Positions 1 through 9,313 of a stretch of DNA of 64,000 nt are shown here, piece by piece. The stretch's first letter is position 1; each line of letters starts with the position of its first letter. The position numbers and the translations under genes were made by a program. This DNA is from Chitinophaga parva (GTDB lineage Bacteria > Bacteroidota > Bacteroidia > Chitinophagales > Chitinophagaceae): contig NZ_QCYK01000002.1 of NCBI RefSeq assembly GCF_003071345.1, positions 620,001 to 684,000 of the forward strand, written 5' to 3'. The notes beneath the pieces were generated by a model. That model was not told the origin of the DNA. It saw nothing but the letters and a program-made list of their open reading frames with translations, and made no database searches.

Positions 1-11
1 CCCTAAAAGAA

Positions 12-45
12 ACAGCCGCACCATTTTGTGGTGCGGCTGTTTTCA
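12..45. terminator. Rho-independent terminator after nrdA
   Basis: A 12-bp perfect stem (12-23 with 29-40) with a 5-nt loop is followed by T-rich sequence on both strands. It lies just beyond the nrdA stop codon on the minus strand, so it probably ends the nrdB-X-nrdA transcript. It could also serve a plus-strand gene entering from the left edge. Confidence 0.85.
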
Positions 46-73
46 TTTTATCGTTCCAAAATAAAACACGGCA

Positions 74-2449
74 TCATGCGCTGCAGGTTACGCAGCCTTC
101 TTCCATGGTGCACACGGCGCCTTCTGCAAACTGCTCTTCGGGCGCGGTACCTGCACCGGTAACCACGGGCTGGATCTGCTGTCCGCCTTGTTTTTCCACG
201 GTAAACTGTACGGCTTGTGTAGCAGCTTGTGTGCGCAGGTAGTACATGCCGGTTTTGAGGCCTTTCTTCCAGGCGTGGAAGTGCATGGAAGTAAGCTTGG
301 CGGTAGTGGGTGTATCTACAAAGAGGTTCAGTGACTGGCTCTGGCAGATGTAAGCGCCACGGTCGGCCGCCATGTCGATGAGGGTACGTTGTTTGATCTC
401 CCAAACGGTTTTGTACAGCTCCTTGATGTTAGACGGGATCTCGTTGATATGCTGGATAGAACCATTGGCAGCGATGATCTTGTTTTTCATGTCATTGTCC
501 CACAGGCCCAGTTCCACGAGGTCGTGCAGCAGGTGCTTGTTCACCACTACAAACTCACCGCTCAGTACGCGGCGGGTGTAGATATTGGAAGTGTACGGCT
601 CAAAGCATTCGTTGTTGCCCAGTATCTGGGAAGTGGATGCGGTGGGCATGGGCGCCAGCAACAGGGAGTTGCGCAGGCCTACTTTCTTGATCTCTGCTTT
701 CAGGCCATCCCAATCCCAGCGGCTGGAGGGCGTTACGCCCCACATATCAAACTGGAGGATGCCTTTGGAAGCGGGGGAACCGGGATAGCTTTCATAGTGG
801 CCATCTTTTGCCGCGAGGTCTTTGGATGCGCTGCACGCTGCAAAGTAAATGGTTTCAAAGATGTCCTTGTTCAGCTGCTTGGCTCCTTCCGATTCAAAAG
901 GCAGGCGCAGCTGGATGAAGGCATCCGCCAGGCCCTGTACACCCAGCCCGATGGGGCGGTGGCGCAGGTTGCTTCTGCGGGCTTCTTCCACGGGGTAGAA
1001 GTTATTATCGATGATCTTATTCAGGTTGATAGCCACCTGGTAAGTGATGTCGTATAATTTCTGGTGGTCAAATTTGCCTTCGGTGATGTAGCGGGGCAGG
1101 GCCAGGGAGGCGAGGTTGCACACAGCTACTTCGTTGGCGTCTGTATATTCAATGATCTCCGTGCAGAGGTTAGAACTCTTGATGGTGCCCAGGTTCTGCT
1201 GGTTGGACTTGCCATTGGCAGCGTCTTTATACAGCATGTAGGGGTTGCCGGTTTCAATCTGCGCATCGAGGATCGCGAACCAGAGGTCCTGTGCGTTGAT
1301 GGTTTTGCGCGCACGGCCTTCTTTTTCGTATTGCTCATACAGCTTTTCAAATGCTTCGCCCCAGCATTCGTGCAGGCCGGGTGCTTCGTGGGGGCAGAAG
1401 AGGCTCCATTTGCCGTTCTGTTCCACGCGCTTCATGAACAGGTCAGACACCCAGAGGGCAAAGAACAGGTCGCGGGCGCGCATTTCTTCTTTACCGTGGT
1501 TCTTGCGCAGGTCCAGGAATTCAAAGATGTCTGCATGCCAGGGTTCCAGGTAAATGGCAAAGGCGCCTTTGCGCTTACCGCCGCCCTGGTCTACATAACG
1601 GGCGGTGTCATTAAATACGCGCAGCATGGGAATGATGCCGTTGGAAGTCCCGTTAGTACCGCTGATGTAGGAACCGGTAGCGCGGATATTGTGGATGCTG
1701 AGGCCAATGCCGCCGGCGCTCTGGGAGATCTTGGCGGTTTGTTTCAGCGTATCATAAATACCGTCAATGCTATCGTCCTGCATGGTGAGCAGGAAGCAGC
1801 TGGACATCTGCGGCTTGGGCGTACCGCTATTGAACAGGGTGGGCGTAGCGTGGGTGAACCAGCGTTCGCTCATGAGGTTATAGGTGTTCACCGCTGCCTC
1901 AATATCTTCCTTGTGAATGCCTACGGCCACGCGCATGAACATGTGTTGGGGGCGCTCTGCGATCTTGCCATCCAGCTTCAGGAGGTAAGAGCGTTCCAGT
2001 GTTTTGAAGCCAAAGTAATCGAAGGCAAAGTCGCGGTCATAAATGATGCTGGAATCCAGTACATCCTTGTGTTTCATGATGATCTCATATACGTCATCAG
2101 ACAGCAATGGCGCAGGTTTGTTCACCTTCGGATCTACGTATTCGTAGAGCTTTTTCATCGTTTTGGAGAACGACTTTTCTGTTTCTTTATGCAGGTTGCT
2201 CACCGCCAGGCGGCTGGCCAGCAGGGCATAGTCCGGGTGTTTGGTAGTGAGGGAGGCAGCGGTTTCTGCGGCCAGGTTATCCAGTTCAGAGGTGGTCACG
2301 CCATCATACAGGCCGGTGATCACTTTCTTTGCCACATCGATCGGGTCCACGTATTCAGTATGGAGGCTGTAGCACAGCTTTTCAATGCGGGCAGTGATCT
2401 TATCAAATTTAACAGGCTCCTTACGCCCGTCTCTTTTTATTACAAACAT
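74..2449 (-). CDS. nrdA: Ribonucleoside-diphosphate reductase, alpha subunit (class Ia)
   Basis: Large, catalytic subunit of aerobic class I ribonucleotide reductase, which reduces NDPs to dNDPs with the radical supplied by NrdB. The 791-residue length is normal. An ATP-cone (about residues 1-90) gives dATP/ATP overall activity control. The ten-stranded barrel carries the expected radical-site residues: first redox cysteine C218 (SSCFLL), N427/C429/E431 in NLCTE, and the partner C444 in AVCNLAS. The C-terminal tail ends with cysteines (GCVTCSA) that relay electrons from thioredoxin or glutaredoxin. It is the last gene of a minus-strand cluster with nrdB, separated from it by a foreign-looking small gene and repeat arrays. 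The start ATG at 2449 gives the canonical N-terminus (MFVIKRDG). Confidence 0.97.
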   Translation of the reverse strand: MFVIKRDGRKEPVKFDKITARIEKLCYSLHTEYVDPIDVAKKVITGLYDGVTTSELDNLAAETAASLTTKHPDYALLASRLAVSNLHKETEKSFSKTMKKLYEYVDPKVNKPAPLLSDDVYEIIMKHKDVLDSSIIYDRDFAFDYFGFKTLERSYLLKLDGKIAERPQHMFMRVAVGIHKEDIEAAVNTYNLMSERWFTHATPTLFNSGTPKPQMSSCFLLTMQDDSIDGIYDTLKQTAKISQSAGGIGLSIHNIRATGSYISGTNGTSNGIIPMLRVFNDTARYVDQGGGKRKGAFAIYLEPWHADIFEFLDLRKNHGKEEMRARDLFFALWVSDLFMKRVEQNGKWSLFCPHEAPGLHECWGEAFEKLYEQYEKEGRARKTINAQDLWFAILDAQIETGNPYMLYKDAANGKSNQQNLGTIKSSNLCTEIIEYTDANEVAVCNLASLALPRYITEGKFDHQKLYDITYQVAINLNKIIDNNFYPVEEARRSNLRHRPIGLGVQGLADAFIQLRLPFESEGAKQLNKDIFETIYFAACSASKDLAAKDGHYESYPGSPASKGILQFDMWGVTPSSRWDWDGLKAEIKKVGLRNSLLLAPMPTASTSQILGNNECFEPYTSNIYTRRVLSGEFVVVNKHLLHDLVELGLWDNDMKNKIIAANGSIQHINEIPSNIKELYKTVWEIKQRTLIDMAADRGAYICQSQSLNLFVDTPTTAKLTSMHFHAWKKGLKTGMYYLRTQAATQAVQFTVEKQGGQQIQPVVTGAGTAPEEQFAEGAVCTMEEGCVTCSA

Positions 2450-2483
2450 CGTGAGTATAATTTAGGAGGTTAGTAATTATTTT

Positions 2484-2525
2484 GTCCTAGGTCCTAGGTC
2501 TTAAGTCTTAGGCCCTGGTATCTTA
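2484..2525. repeat. Heptamer array, GTCCTAG family (left arm)
   Basis: Six consecutive 7-mers: GTCCTAG, GTCCTAG, GTCTTAA, GTCTTAG, GCCCTGG, TATCTTA. It lies between the nrdA start and the four-helix-bundle gene. The inverted counterpart is at 2944-2981. Confidence 0.85.
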
Positions 2526-2533
2526 ATTGATCG

Positions 2534-2887
2534 TTAATTTTTCAATGTTGCCTGAAGTTTGAAAAGCCGGTTTTGTATTTCCGTGATTATTCTCTCACAA
2601 AAATCAAATTGAGCGGTCGTTACATAACCCAGCTTTTCAGCAATTAGTAATTGTGTGCTGAGTTCTGCGGTAGAACCACTTGCAATACCAAGGAAATGTG
2701 CGAACTCAGCATTTGAATTTCTTCCCGCGCCTTCTGCAATGTTGCTTGGAATGGAAACCACACATCGTCGCAATTGGGAAGTGAGCCCGAATCTTTCATC
2801 CGCAGGAAATGTCCTTGTAAGCTTGTATATAATTAATGACAAATCCACTCCGTTTTTCCAAACAACCAGATTTTTATACTTGTTCAT
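2534..2887 (-). CDS. Four-helix bundle protein (S23/23S rRNA IVS-encoded family)
   Basis: Small (117-residue) helical protein of the family that includes proteins encoded in 23S rRNA intervening sequences and relatives of the Avd accessory protein of diversity-generating retroelements. Recognised by the opening YKNLVVWKNGVDLS, the LTSQLRRCVVSIPSNIAEGAGR core and the ELSTQLLIAEKLGY helix. The cellular role is unknown; family members form oligomeric helical barrels. I chose ATG 2887 because the family starts at this point; an upstream ATG at 2926 would add 13 residues with no family match. The gene is visibly more AT-rich than nrdA and nrdB and is bracketed by inverted heptamer arrays, which suggests acquisition into the nrd operon. 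No rRNA or reverse transcriptase lies nearby. Confidence 0.85.
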   Translation of the reverse strand: MNKYKNLVVWKNGVDLSLIIYKLTRTFPADERFGLTSQLRRCVVSIPSNIAEGAGRNSNAEFAHFLGIASGSTAELSTQLLIAEKLGYVTTAQFDFCERIITEIQNRLFKLQATLKN

Positions 2888-2943
2888 GTCGTCTGAGTTT
2901 AAAGATATAAACTCTAAAGACGGCATCGCTTCAATTTTGCATT

Positions 2944-2981
2944 GCCTGGTACTTAGGACTTAAGACCTGGTACCTAGGACC
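2944..2981. repeat. Heptamer array, GTCCTAG family (right arm, inverted)
   Basis: Five 7-mers on the plus strand (TGGTACT, TAGGACT, TAAGACC, TGGTACC, TAGGACC) that are the reverse-complement style of the 2484-2525 array. It ends 3 nt before the nrdB stop codon. Confidence 0.85.
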
Positions 2982-2984
2982 ATA

Positions 2985-3959
2985 TTAAAAATCTTCATCC
3001 AAAGAAAAGGTCTGCGCATCCTTCTGGCCACCCATCACGCCGGATTTCTGGTAATCGCCCACGCGTTTTTCAAAGAAGTTGGTCTTGCCTTGCAGGGAGA
3101 TCATTTCCATGAAATCAAACGGGTTGGTAACATTAAACATTTTGGTATAACCCAGTTCACTCAGCCAGCGGTCTGCAACGAATTCGATGTATTGTGCCAT
3201 TAGGCGGGCGTTCATACCGATGAGGTCCACCGGCAATGCGTCCGTGATAAATTCCTTTTCAATCGCTACTGCATCGCCAATGATGTGGTGTACCTGTTCT
3301 TCCGTCAGTTTATTTTGCAGCATGGAGTACAGCAGGCACGCAAATTCGCAGTGCAGGCCTTCATCGCGGCTGATCAGTTCATTGGAGAAGGTCAGGCCGG
3401 GCATCAGGCCTCTTTTCTTGAGCCAGAAAATGGAGCAGAAGCTGCCGCTGAAGAAAATACCTTCTACGGCTGCAAAGGCCACCAGGCGTTCTGCAAAGTT
3501 GCCGCCTTCTATCCAGCGCAGTGCCCACTGGGCTTTCTTGGTCACGGCAGGTACCGTGTCAATGGCATGGAAGAGGTGGTTCTTTTCTGCCGGGTCTTTT
3601 ACGTATGTGTCGATCAGCAGGGCATATGTTTCAGAGTGGATATTCTCCATCATGATCTGGAAACCATAAAAGCAGCGGGCTTCGGGGATCTGTACTTCGC
3701 TCATGAAGTTTACGGCCAGGTTCTCATTCACGATGCCATCACTGGCGGCAAAGAAGGCCAGTACGTGGCTGATAAAATGACGCTCACCGTCGTTCAGGGA
3801 GTTCCAGTCTTTCATGTCGCCACTCAGGTCTATTTCTTCGGCTGTCCAGAAACTGGCTTCATGTTTTTTATACATTTCCCATACCCGGGGATAGTTGATC
3901 GGGAGAATAACGAAGCGGTCTTTATTCTCTCTCAATAGTATTTCCTGCTCTTGCTGCAT
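2985..3959 (-). CDS. nrdB: Ribonucleoside-diphosphate reductase, beta subunit (class Ia)
   Basis: Small radical-generating subunit of class I ribonucleotide reductase, partner of NrdA downstream. The di-iron/tyrosyl-radical motifs are visible: D44 in the [11 protein letters not shown] segment, E105-x-x-H108-x-x-x-Y112 (ENIHSETY), and the second-half ligands around [10 protein letters not shown]. The sequence around the first iron ligand resembles eukaryotic R2 proteins, as is common in Bacteroidota. I use ATG 3959 (MQQEQEILL, 324 residues); the longer frame from 4016 adds 19 residues with no family match. First gene of the nrdB-X-nrdA cluster, with a leader of about 170 nt behind a candidate promoter at 4143-4150. 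Confidence 0.96.
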   Translation of the reverse strand: MQQEQEILLRENKDRFVILPINYPRVWEMYKKHEASFWTAEEIDLSGDMKDWNSLNDGERHFISHVLAFFAASDGIVNENLAVNFMSEVQIPEARCFYGFQIMMENIHSETYALLIDTYVKDPAEKNHLFHAIDTVPAVTKKAQWALRWIEGGNFAERLVAFAAVEGIFFSGSFCSIFWLKKRGLMPGLTFSNELISRDEGLHCEFACLLYSMLQNKLTEEQVHHIIGDAVAIEKEFITDALPVDLIGMNARLMAQYIEFVADRWLSELGYTKMFNVTNPFDFMEMISLQGKTNFFEKRVGDYQKSGVMGGQKDAQTFSLDEDF

Positions 3960-4142
3960 ATCGTTAAATGGCTTTCGGTGAAGGAGGTGTTTTAGTGCCC
4001 ATCCAAAGTTTAGCAATTATGTTTTAATCCGTTATTTATTGATAATCAATTACTTATGATTGAAGAAGGGTGACGTGACTAAACGCTTGCGGGTGAAGGG
4101 AAGCGTGGAGAGGAGTCATCCGGTAAATTCGTTGGATTAATG

Positions 4143-4150
4143 CAAATGTA
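4143..4150 (-). promoter_or_regulatory. Candidate Bacteroidota -7 box for nrdB
   Basis: Minus-strand TACATTTG matches TAnnTTTG exactly. No clear -33 TTG is seen at the usual distance. It would give a leader of about 170 nt. Confidence 0.4.
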
Positions 4151-4377
4151 GAATTCGAGGGGATTCGCTAACCGTAAAGTTGCTAACAGGTGTGGATAAA
4201 GAATATTGGCAACCGGGCAGTCCCGGCAAAGTATTTGGAATCAATACGAAAAGGTGAGTTTTGCTGGGAAAGGGGCGGATAATCCACGAAAACCGGTTTT
4301 CTTCTTTCCGGCTTTCCGTATTTCGCTACCGGCTGGATAGTTATCCACATAAAATGTGCACATCCGCGTCTGTTGAT

Positions 4378-4385
4378 TATCTTTG
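4378..4385 (+). promoter_or_regulatory. Candidate -7 box for the T9SS repeat protein
   Basis: TATCTTTG matches TAnnTTTG exactly and lies 46 nt before the ATG at 4432. A -33 TTG at proper spacing is not evident. Confidence 0.45.
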
Positions 4386-4431
4386 CGCCGTTATCCTGAT
4401 TTTAGCCCCGGGATACCTGGTCCCTTCTATG

Positions 4432-7400
4432 AAACGTTTGCGCACTATTTTTGCTATCCTTTTGGGATTTATTCCCTACTGTGCTGTTGCCCAAAAGCAA
4501 TCCAACAACTGGTTTTTTGGTGATCATGCAGCCATTACATTCAACAATGGTGCCCCCCAGGCTGTGTCCGGCTCTGCCATGCAGCAACGTGAGGGCTGTG
4601 CCTCCATTTCCGATCCCTCCGGTAACCTGATGTTCTATACCGATGGCATCACCGTTTGGAACGCCAGTAACCAACCCATGCCCAATGGTACCGGCCTTGG
4701 AGGGGAGGATATTGCCACTCAAAGCGCCGTTATTGTTCCTTTACCACAAAGCAAAACGCTCTATTACCTTTTCACGGTAGACGACTGGCAGAACGACTCC
4801 GGCAGCTTCCAGTATTCCATCGTGGATATGTCCAAGGATGGGGGGAAAGGTGACGTGGTGACCAAAAATGTGCTGATCAACAGCAAGGTACGTGAGCAGG
4901 TAACCTCCGTGTATTCCGGGAGCAACTGTAACGTCTGGATCATCACCCATGAAAAGGGAAATAATAATTTTGACGCTTACCTGCTCAGCGATGCCGGCCT
5001 GCAACCTACGCCGGTGGTATCTTCTGTGGGTATGGTATACCAGGGCACCAACCGTTACGGCTACCTGAAGTTTTCTCCAAACGGGAAAAAACTGGCCGCT
5101 GAACTGGGGCACCCGGATATTACTTCAGATATCACCATCCAGCTGTTTGATTTTGATAACCAGACCGGTATTGTGAGCAATGCCGTAACCGTGGCTACCG
5201 GCAACCAGCTGTTTGATGCCTATAGCCTTGAATTTTCCCCTTCTGGTAATGTGCTGTATGCCACTGCTTCTTATGGCAATGCCACACTCTACCAGTTCGA
5301 TCTCAGCTCCGGTATTTCTTCCACGATCGAGGCATCTGTAAAGAATGTGGGGAACGGATATGAAGGCAAAACCTGCGTGCAACTGGCACCTGATAAAAAG
5401 ATCTATGTTTCAAAAGATGGCTATCAATTCCTGGGTTGTGTCAATAACCCGGATGTGGTAGGTACCGGTTGTAATTATGTGAATAACGCGGTGGACCTGG
5501 GATCTGGCCGTGGGCGCCTTGGGTTCCCCAATTTTGTGCAAAGCTTTTTCCTGTACCCGTCCCTGGGTAAAAAAGAATATGATCTTTGTGAGGGGGAAAA
5601 ACTGGATGTGGACGTGACCACTGCGGCCGGCGTAACTTATGAGTGGCAGGATGGCACCACGGGCCCAAAGTACAGCATTACCAAAAGTGGCCAGTACTGG
5701 GTGAAGGCCACGTTTGACAACTGTACCCGCTATGATACCACTGTGGCTAATTTTACCCCGCTGCCCATAGTAGATCTTGGAGCTGATACTACACTTTGCA
5801 ATGGGGCTTCGCTCCAGCTGGATGCTAAAAATCCAGGGGCTACTTTCCTGTGGCAGGACAACTCCATCAGCCCTACTTACGCGGTGTCCAGTGCCGGTAC
5901 CTATTCTGTAACGGTAACCAAAGATAAATGCAGTGCCTCAGATAATATCAAAGTGGATTATGCGCCCGGCTTTACCCTTGATCTTGGTAAGGATACCAAT
6001 CTTTGCGCCGGCCAGCCCCTGAAGCTGCAGCCGGTGTACACCGGTACGGCCACTTTCCTGTGGCAGGACGGCAGCACCGCTGATAATTTTGACGTGCCTG
6101 GCGCTGGTAAGTTCTGGTTACGGGAAACGCGCAGCGGCTGCGCGGTGTCCGATACGATCAATGTTGCTGTTATCGCTTACCCGGTGGTAAGCCTGGGCAA
6201 CGATACCACCCTTTGTGAAGGCAGCGAACTGCTACTGGATGCTACGAATACCGGCGTTACTTACGCCTGGCAGGATGGGACCACCGCTGCCACTTACAGT
6301 GTAATCAGTGCCGGCACCTATAGCGTTACAGCAAACCGTTCCGGATGTAAAACAACAGATGATATCAACGTAATCTACAACCCGCTTCCGGTAGTGGACC
6401 TGGGTAAAGACACCAGTCTTTGCGAGGGCTTGCCCCTGGTACTGCAAACCGCTTACACCGGCAGCCCCGATTTCCTCTGGCAGGACGGGAGCACGGCAGA
6501 TAATTTCAATGTATCCGGTGCTGGTAAGTATTGGCTGCGGGAAACCCTGAATGGCTGTGCCAATTCAGATACCGTCCTGGTGGCCACCGTGGCTTATCCC
6601 GTAGTAGATTTTGGGCCCGATACCACGCTTTGCGAAGGCAATACTTTGTTGCTCAACGCTGCCGCGACCGGGGTAACCTACCGCTGGCAGGATGGCAGCA
6701 GCAATGCTTCTTATACGGTGAGCAGCGCTGGTACCTACAGCGTTACCGCAAACCGCCAGGGATGTAAAACCACCGTGGCTATTAATGTAAGCTATAGTGC
6801 CCTGCCGGTGGTAGACCTTGGGCAGGATGCCACCTATTGTACCGTACAACCGGTGGTGCTCGACGCCAGCGCCAGTGGAGGCGCCAGCTTCCTATGGCAG
6901 GATGGCTCCACTGCCTCCACATTCACTGTAGGCCAGACCGGCAAATATTGGGTGCAGGTACTCAATAATTTTGGCTGCGCCAACGCGGATACCGTACGCA
7001 TCACCTATGATCTTTCCACAGATGGGAAAAGCCAGTTGGAGCACATGTGTATGAATGAACCTTTTGTACTGGATGCCGGTATTTTTACCAGCACGCCGGC
7101 CACCTACCGCTGGCAGGACGGAAGCACCACCCAGCAGCTGGTGGTACGCCAGCCCGGCCACTACATCGTGGAAGTGACCACTGCCTGCAAAACGGTAAAG
7201 GATACCATCCTGCTGGGGGTACGGGATTGCTCCTGCAAGCTGGAAATTCCCAATGCATTTTCTCCAAACGGGGACGGGCACAACGATATTTTCATGCCCA
7301 ACATGAGCTATTGTGCTTTCAAAACTTATCACCTCTCGGTGTACAACCGCTGGGGTAATCTGTTGTTTGAAAGCAATGATCCGGGTATGGGATGGAACGG

Positions 7401-7515
7401 GACCTTTAAAGGCAGCCTTGCGGATGTGGCTACTTATGTGTACGTCCTCCAGTACCAGGCAATGGATGATTCTTCCATGCAATTGCGGAAGGGAACCGTT
7501 ACGCTCTTACGGTAA
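4432..7515 (+). CDS. Secreted repeat protein with T9SS type B (CHU_C) sorting domain
   Basis: Large exported protein (1027 residues from ATG 4432, chosen because MKRLRTIFAILLGF...VAQ is a clean signal peptide). The N-terminal region of about 380 residues looks like a beta-propeller (repeated FSPxGxxLYA-type strands, NWFFGDHAAITF opening). Then come about eight Ig/PKD-like units of some 69 residues with the signature LGxDTxLCxGxxLxLxA...FLWQDGST...GxYxVxxxxxGC. The last ~90 residues (IPNAFSPNGDGHNDIF ... YNRWGNLLFES) are the gliding-motility-associated C-terminal domain, which sends type B cargo through the type IX secretion system to the cell surface. Probably an adhesin-like or structural surface protein; no catalytic motif is visible. 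Stands alone, followed by an ABC transporter. Confidence 0.9.
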   Translation, partial: KRLRTIFAILLGFIPYCAVAQKQSNNWFFGDHAAITFNNGAPQAVSGSAMQQREGCASISDPSGNLMFYTDGITVWNASNQPMPNGTGLGGEDIATQSAVIVPLPQSKTLYYLFTVDDWQNDSGSFQYSIVDMSKDGGKGDVVTKNVLINSKVREQVTSVYSGSNCNVWIITHEKGNNNFDAYLLSDAGLQPTPVVSSVGMVYQGTNRYGYLKFSPNGKKLAAELGHPDITSDITIQLFDFDNQTGIVSNAVTVATGNQLFDAYSLEFSPSGNVLYATASYGNATLYQFDLSSGISSTIEASVKNVGNGYEGKTCVQLAPDKKIYVSKDGYQFLGCVNNPDVVGTGCNYVNNAVDLGSGRGRLGFPNFVQSFFLYPSLGKKEYDLCEGEKLDVDVTTAAGVTYEWQDGTTGPKYSITKSGQYWVKATFDNCTRYDTTVANFTPLPIVDLGADTTLCNGASLQLDAKNPGATFLWQDNSISPTYAVSSAGTYSVTVTKDKCSASDNIKVDYAPGFTLDLGKDTNLCAGQPLKLQPVYTGTATFLWQDGSTADNFDVPGAGKFWLRETRSGCAVSDTINVAVIAYPVVSLGNDTTLCEGSELLLDATNTGVTYAWQDGTTAATYSVISAGTYSVTANRSGCKTTDDINVIYNPLPVVDLGKDTSLCEGLPLVLQTAYTGSPDFLWQDGSTADNFNVSGAGKYWLRETLNGCANSDTVLVATVAYPVVDFGPDTTLCEGNTLLLNAAATGVTYRWQDGSSNASYTVSSAGTYSVTANRQGCKTTVAINVSYSALPVVDLGQDATYCTVQPVVLDASASGGASFLWQDGSTASTFTVGQTGKYWVQVLNNFGCANADTVRITYDLSTDGKSQLEHMCMNEPFVLDAGIFTSTPATYRWQDGSTTQQLVVRQPGHYIVEVTTACKTVKDTILLGVRDCSCKLEIPNAFSPNGDGHNDIFMPNMSYCAFKTYHLSVYNRWGNLLFESNDPGMGWNGTFKGSLADVATYVYVLQYQAMDDSSMQLRKGTVTLLR
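5758..7008 (+). repeat. Intragenic tandem Ig/PKD-like repeats with alternating A/B units
   Basis: Six ~207-210-bp units within the T9SS protein. Units starting near 5965 and 6385 share TADNF, GAGKxWLRET and GCAxSDT (type A). Units near 6178 and 6595 share TTLCEG, GTYSVTANR and GCKTT (type B). The pattern A-B-A-B implies duplication of a two-domain, ~420-bp block. Confidence 0.85.
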
Positions 7516-7568
7516 CCACGCCGCCGAGCATTTTGTTTTTGTACCTTGCCCCCCAAACTACAAATCCC

Positions 7569-8198
7569 TTGATCGCGTTTAACCAGGTCGAAAAATATTA
7601 TGGCGATGTACTGGCCCTCCGCATCCCGCGGTTGTCGCTGGAGGCCGGCATCTATTGGGTGCAGGGTGCCAATGGCGCCGGCAAGACCACCTGTCTTAAA
7701 ATGATGGCAGGCCTGCTGCCTTTCAAAGGCCAGGTGCTGCTCAGTGGTAGCATTGATAGCCGCAAACAACCCGTGGCCTACCGTAAAAAAGTGAACTACG
7801 CCGTAGCAGAGCCCCTCTACCCGGAATTTCTCACCGGCCGTGAACTCATCGCGCTTTACCAGCGCACCAAAGGCCCCGGTATTATCGATGCAAAGGAGCT
7901 GGCCCAGGTGCTGCATGCAGAAAGTTACCTGCATACGCCGGTAGGCACTTATTCCAGCGGCATGCTCAAAAAGCTGTCACTACTCCTGGCTTTCCTGGGC
8001 AATCCTTCCCTCATCCTGCTGGACGAGCCGCTGATCACACTGGACGCGGCCACCGTGCAGGCCATGTACAGCCTCATTAACCGCGTGCATGCGCAGGGCG
8101 TATCTTTCATGATCACTACCCACCAGGCCCTGGAAGAAGATGGGGTGCCACTTACCGGCACCCTGCAGGTGGCAGGTAAAACCATGGTCCGTTTATGA
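7569..8198 (+). CDS. ABC transporter ATP-binding protein
   Basis: ATPase subunit of an ABC transporter, 209 residues. Walker A is GANGAGKTT, the signature motif is the atypical SSGMLKK in place of LSGGQ, Walker B is LILLDEP, and the switch histidine is in MITTH. No ATG precedes Walker A in this frame, so translation must use an alternative start; TTG at 7569 (LIAFNQVEKYYG) places the first strand correctly, and another TTG at 7533 is possible. A near-consensus -7 box (TACCTTGC) precedes 7569 closely. The stop overlaps the start of the membrane partner by 4 bp (ATGA), indicating coupled translation. The substrate cannot be told; small ATPases of this form often pair with six-TM exporters. Confidence 0.87.
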   Translation: MIAFNQVEKYYGDVLALRIPRLSLEAGIYWVQGANGAGKTTCLKMMAGLLPFKGQVLLSGSIDSRKQPVAYRKKVNYAVAEPLYPEFLTGRELIALYQRTKGPGIIDAKELAQVLHAESYLHTPVGTYSSGMLKKLSLLLAFLGNPSLILLDEPLITLDAATVQAMYSLINRVHAQGVSFMITTHQALEEDGVPLTGTLQVAGKTMVRL

Positions 8199-9313
8199 TA
8201 GCGCTGCATAAAATGTTCATCGGGCGCTTTTATGTGCGCAACACCGCTTTTTTCCTGGTGCTCTTCTACCTGATGTTTGGTACCGTGGACGGAGGTAGCT
8301 TAGTGAGCTTTCACGTGGGCCTCATGAAAGGGTTCCTGACCAGTTGGGACTTCCTGGCGCTGGTACTGCTCACCTGGGGCGCATATGGGTACAAGTGCGT
8401 GTCTTTTGTGATGAAGACTTTTGTAACACCGCAATTTGCGCTGGTATACGAAACATGGGGTGTATTGCCGGCCGGTCAGCAGCGTGCCCTGGCCTTGTGG
8501 ATCCAGTTTTCCATTTACCTGCCGGTACTGGTGTACAACGCGGTGGCTGGCGTGGTGGCCGTGAGGTTACATGCATGGATACCACTGGCTGTGACCATCG
8601 TTTTTAATACCGCTATGTGCATATGGCCGGTATTCCTCTACACGCGCCGCCTGCGCAATGCCGACCTGGAAGCGGCCGTACCCCGCTGGTTGCGGTGGCT
8701 GAACCGGCGCTGGATAAAGCCTTCCTGGCTGTATTATCCCTTTGAACTGGTGGTCAATCAACCCCGCCTGGTGTGGACCACCAAGGCCGCTTCTTTTGCG
8801 GTGCTTATGATCACCTTCCACTTCATGTCCGATGCCAGTTTTGATACCCGCGCCCTCATGCTGGGGGTATTGGTAATGGTAGGGCTGCACGCCATCGTTA
8901 TCTTCCGCTACCGTTATTTTGAAGACCTTTCCCTCACTTTCATGCGCAACCTGCCCATCCCGCTCAGCCGCCGCTATGGCCAGTTATGGCTTACTTATGT
9001 GGTGTTGCTGCTGCCGGAGTTTGTGCTGCTGGGCGTGCATACCGCCAGGGTAGGGGCTTTCCCGCAAATGTGGATAGTGGTGAGTTACAGCGTAGCCCTT
9101 TGCATGCTGCTGCATAGCCTGTTGCTCTACCCGCGTATGGGAGAAGAGAGTTATATGCGCTGGGTGTTTGGGATCTTTTTTGTAACCCTGTTCATGATCC
9201 TGGCTTACCAGTACTTGCTCTGCCTGGCCTTACTGGTAGCGGCTTCCATTGGGGTATTTGGGCGCCAGTTCCTGCGCTATGAGCCAGTGATGGAGGAAGA
9301 GATCAAACAGTAG
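8195..9313 (+). CDS. ABC transporter membrane (permease) protein
   Basis: Integral membrane protein of 372 residues with several hydrophobic segments (for example around residues 15-30, 45-65, 105-150, 205-235 and 300-355), encoded immediately after and overlapping the ATPase. By position it is the transmembrane partner of that ATPase. I see no family motif that names the substrate. Its 3' end overlaps the 3' end of the convergent histidine kinase gene by 11 bp, so there is no room for a terminator between them. Confidence 0.75.
   Translation: MIALHKMFIGRFYVRNTAFFLVLFYLMFGTVDGGSLVSFHVGLMKGFLTSWDFLALVLLTWGAYGYKCVSFVMKTFVTPQFALVYETWGVLPAGQQRALALWIQFSIYLPVLVYNAVAGVVAVRLHAWIPLAVTIVFNTAMCIWPVFLYTRRLRNADLEAAVPRWLRWLNRRWIKPSWLYYPFELVVNQPRLVWTTKAASFAVLMITFHFMSDASFDTRALMLGVLVMVGLHAIVIFRYRYFEDLSLTFMRNLPIPLSRRYGQLWLTYVVLLLPEFVLLGVHTARVGAFPQMWIVVSYSVALCMLLHSLLLYPRMGEESYMRWVFGIFFVTLFMILAYQYLLCLALLVAASIGVFGRQFLRYEPVMEEEIKQ

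Larger units (their letters stand above)
3960..4431. other. Divergent intergenic region between nrdB and the T9SS protein
   Basis: About 470 bases without a convincing gene. It holds candidate -7 boxes for both directions (4143-4150 minus, 4378-4385 plus) and nothing else I can name. An open frame continues upstream of 4432 but lacks a signal peptide there, so I treat it as noncoding. Confidence 0.6.

Noticed and set aside
1064..2473. 469-residue open frame opposite nrdA
   Set aside because: Antisense to nrdA with low-complexity composition and no motif; nrdA is certain.
2484..2981. Four-helix gene and inverted arrays as a classical insertion sequence
   Set aside because: No transposase and no visible target-site duplication; the arms are period-7 arrays, not terminal inverted repeats of a known IS type.
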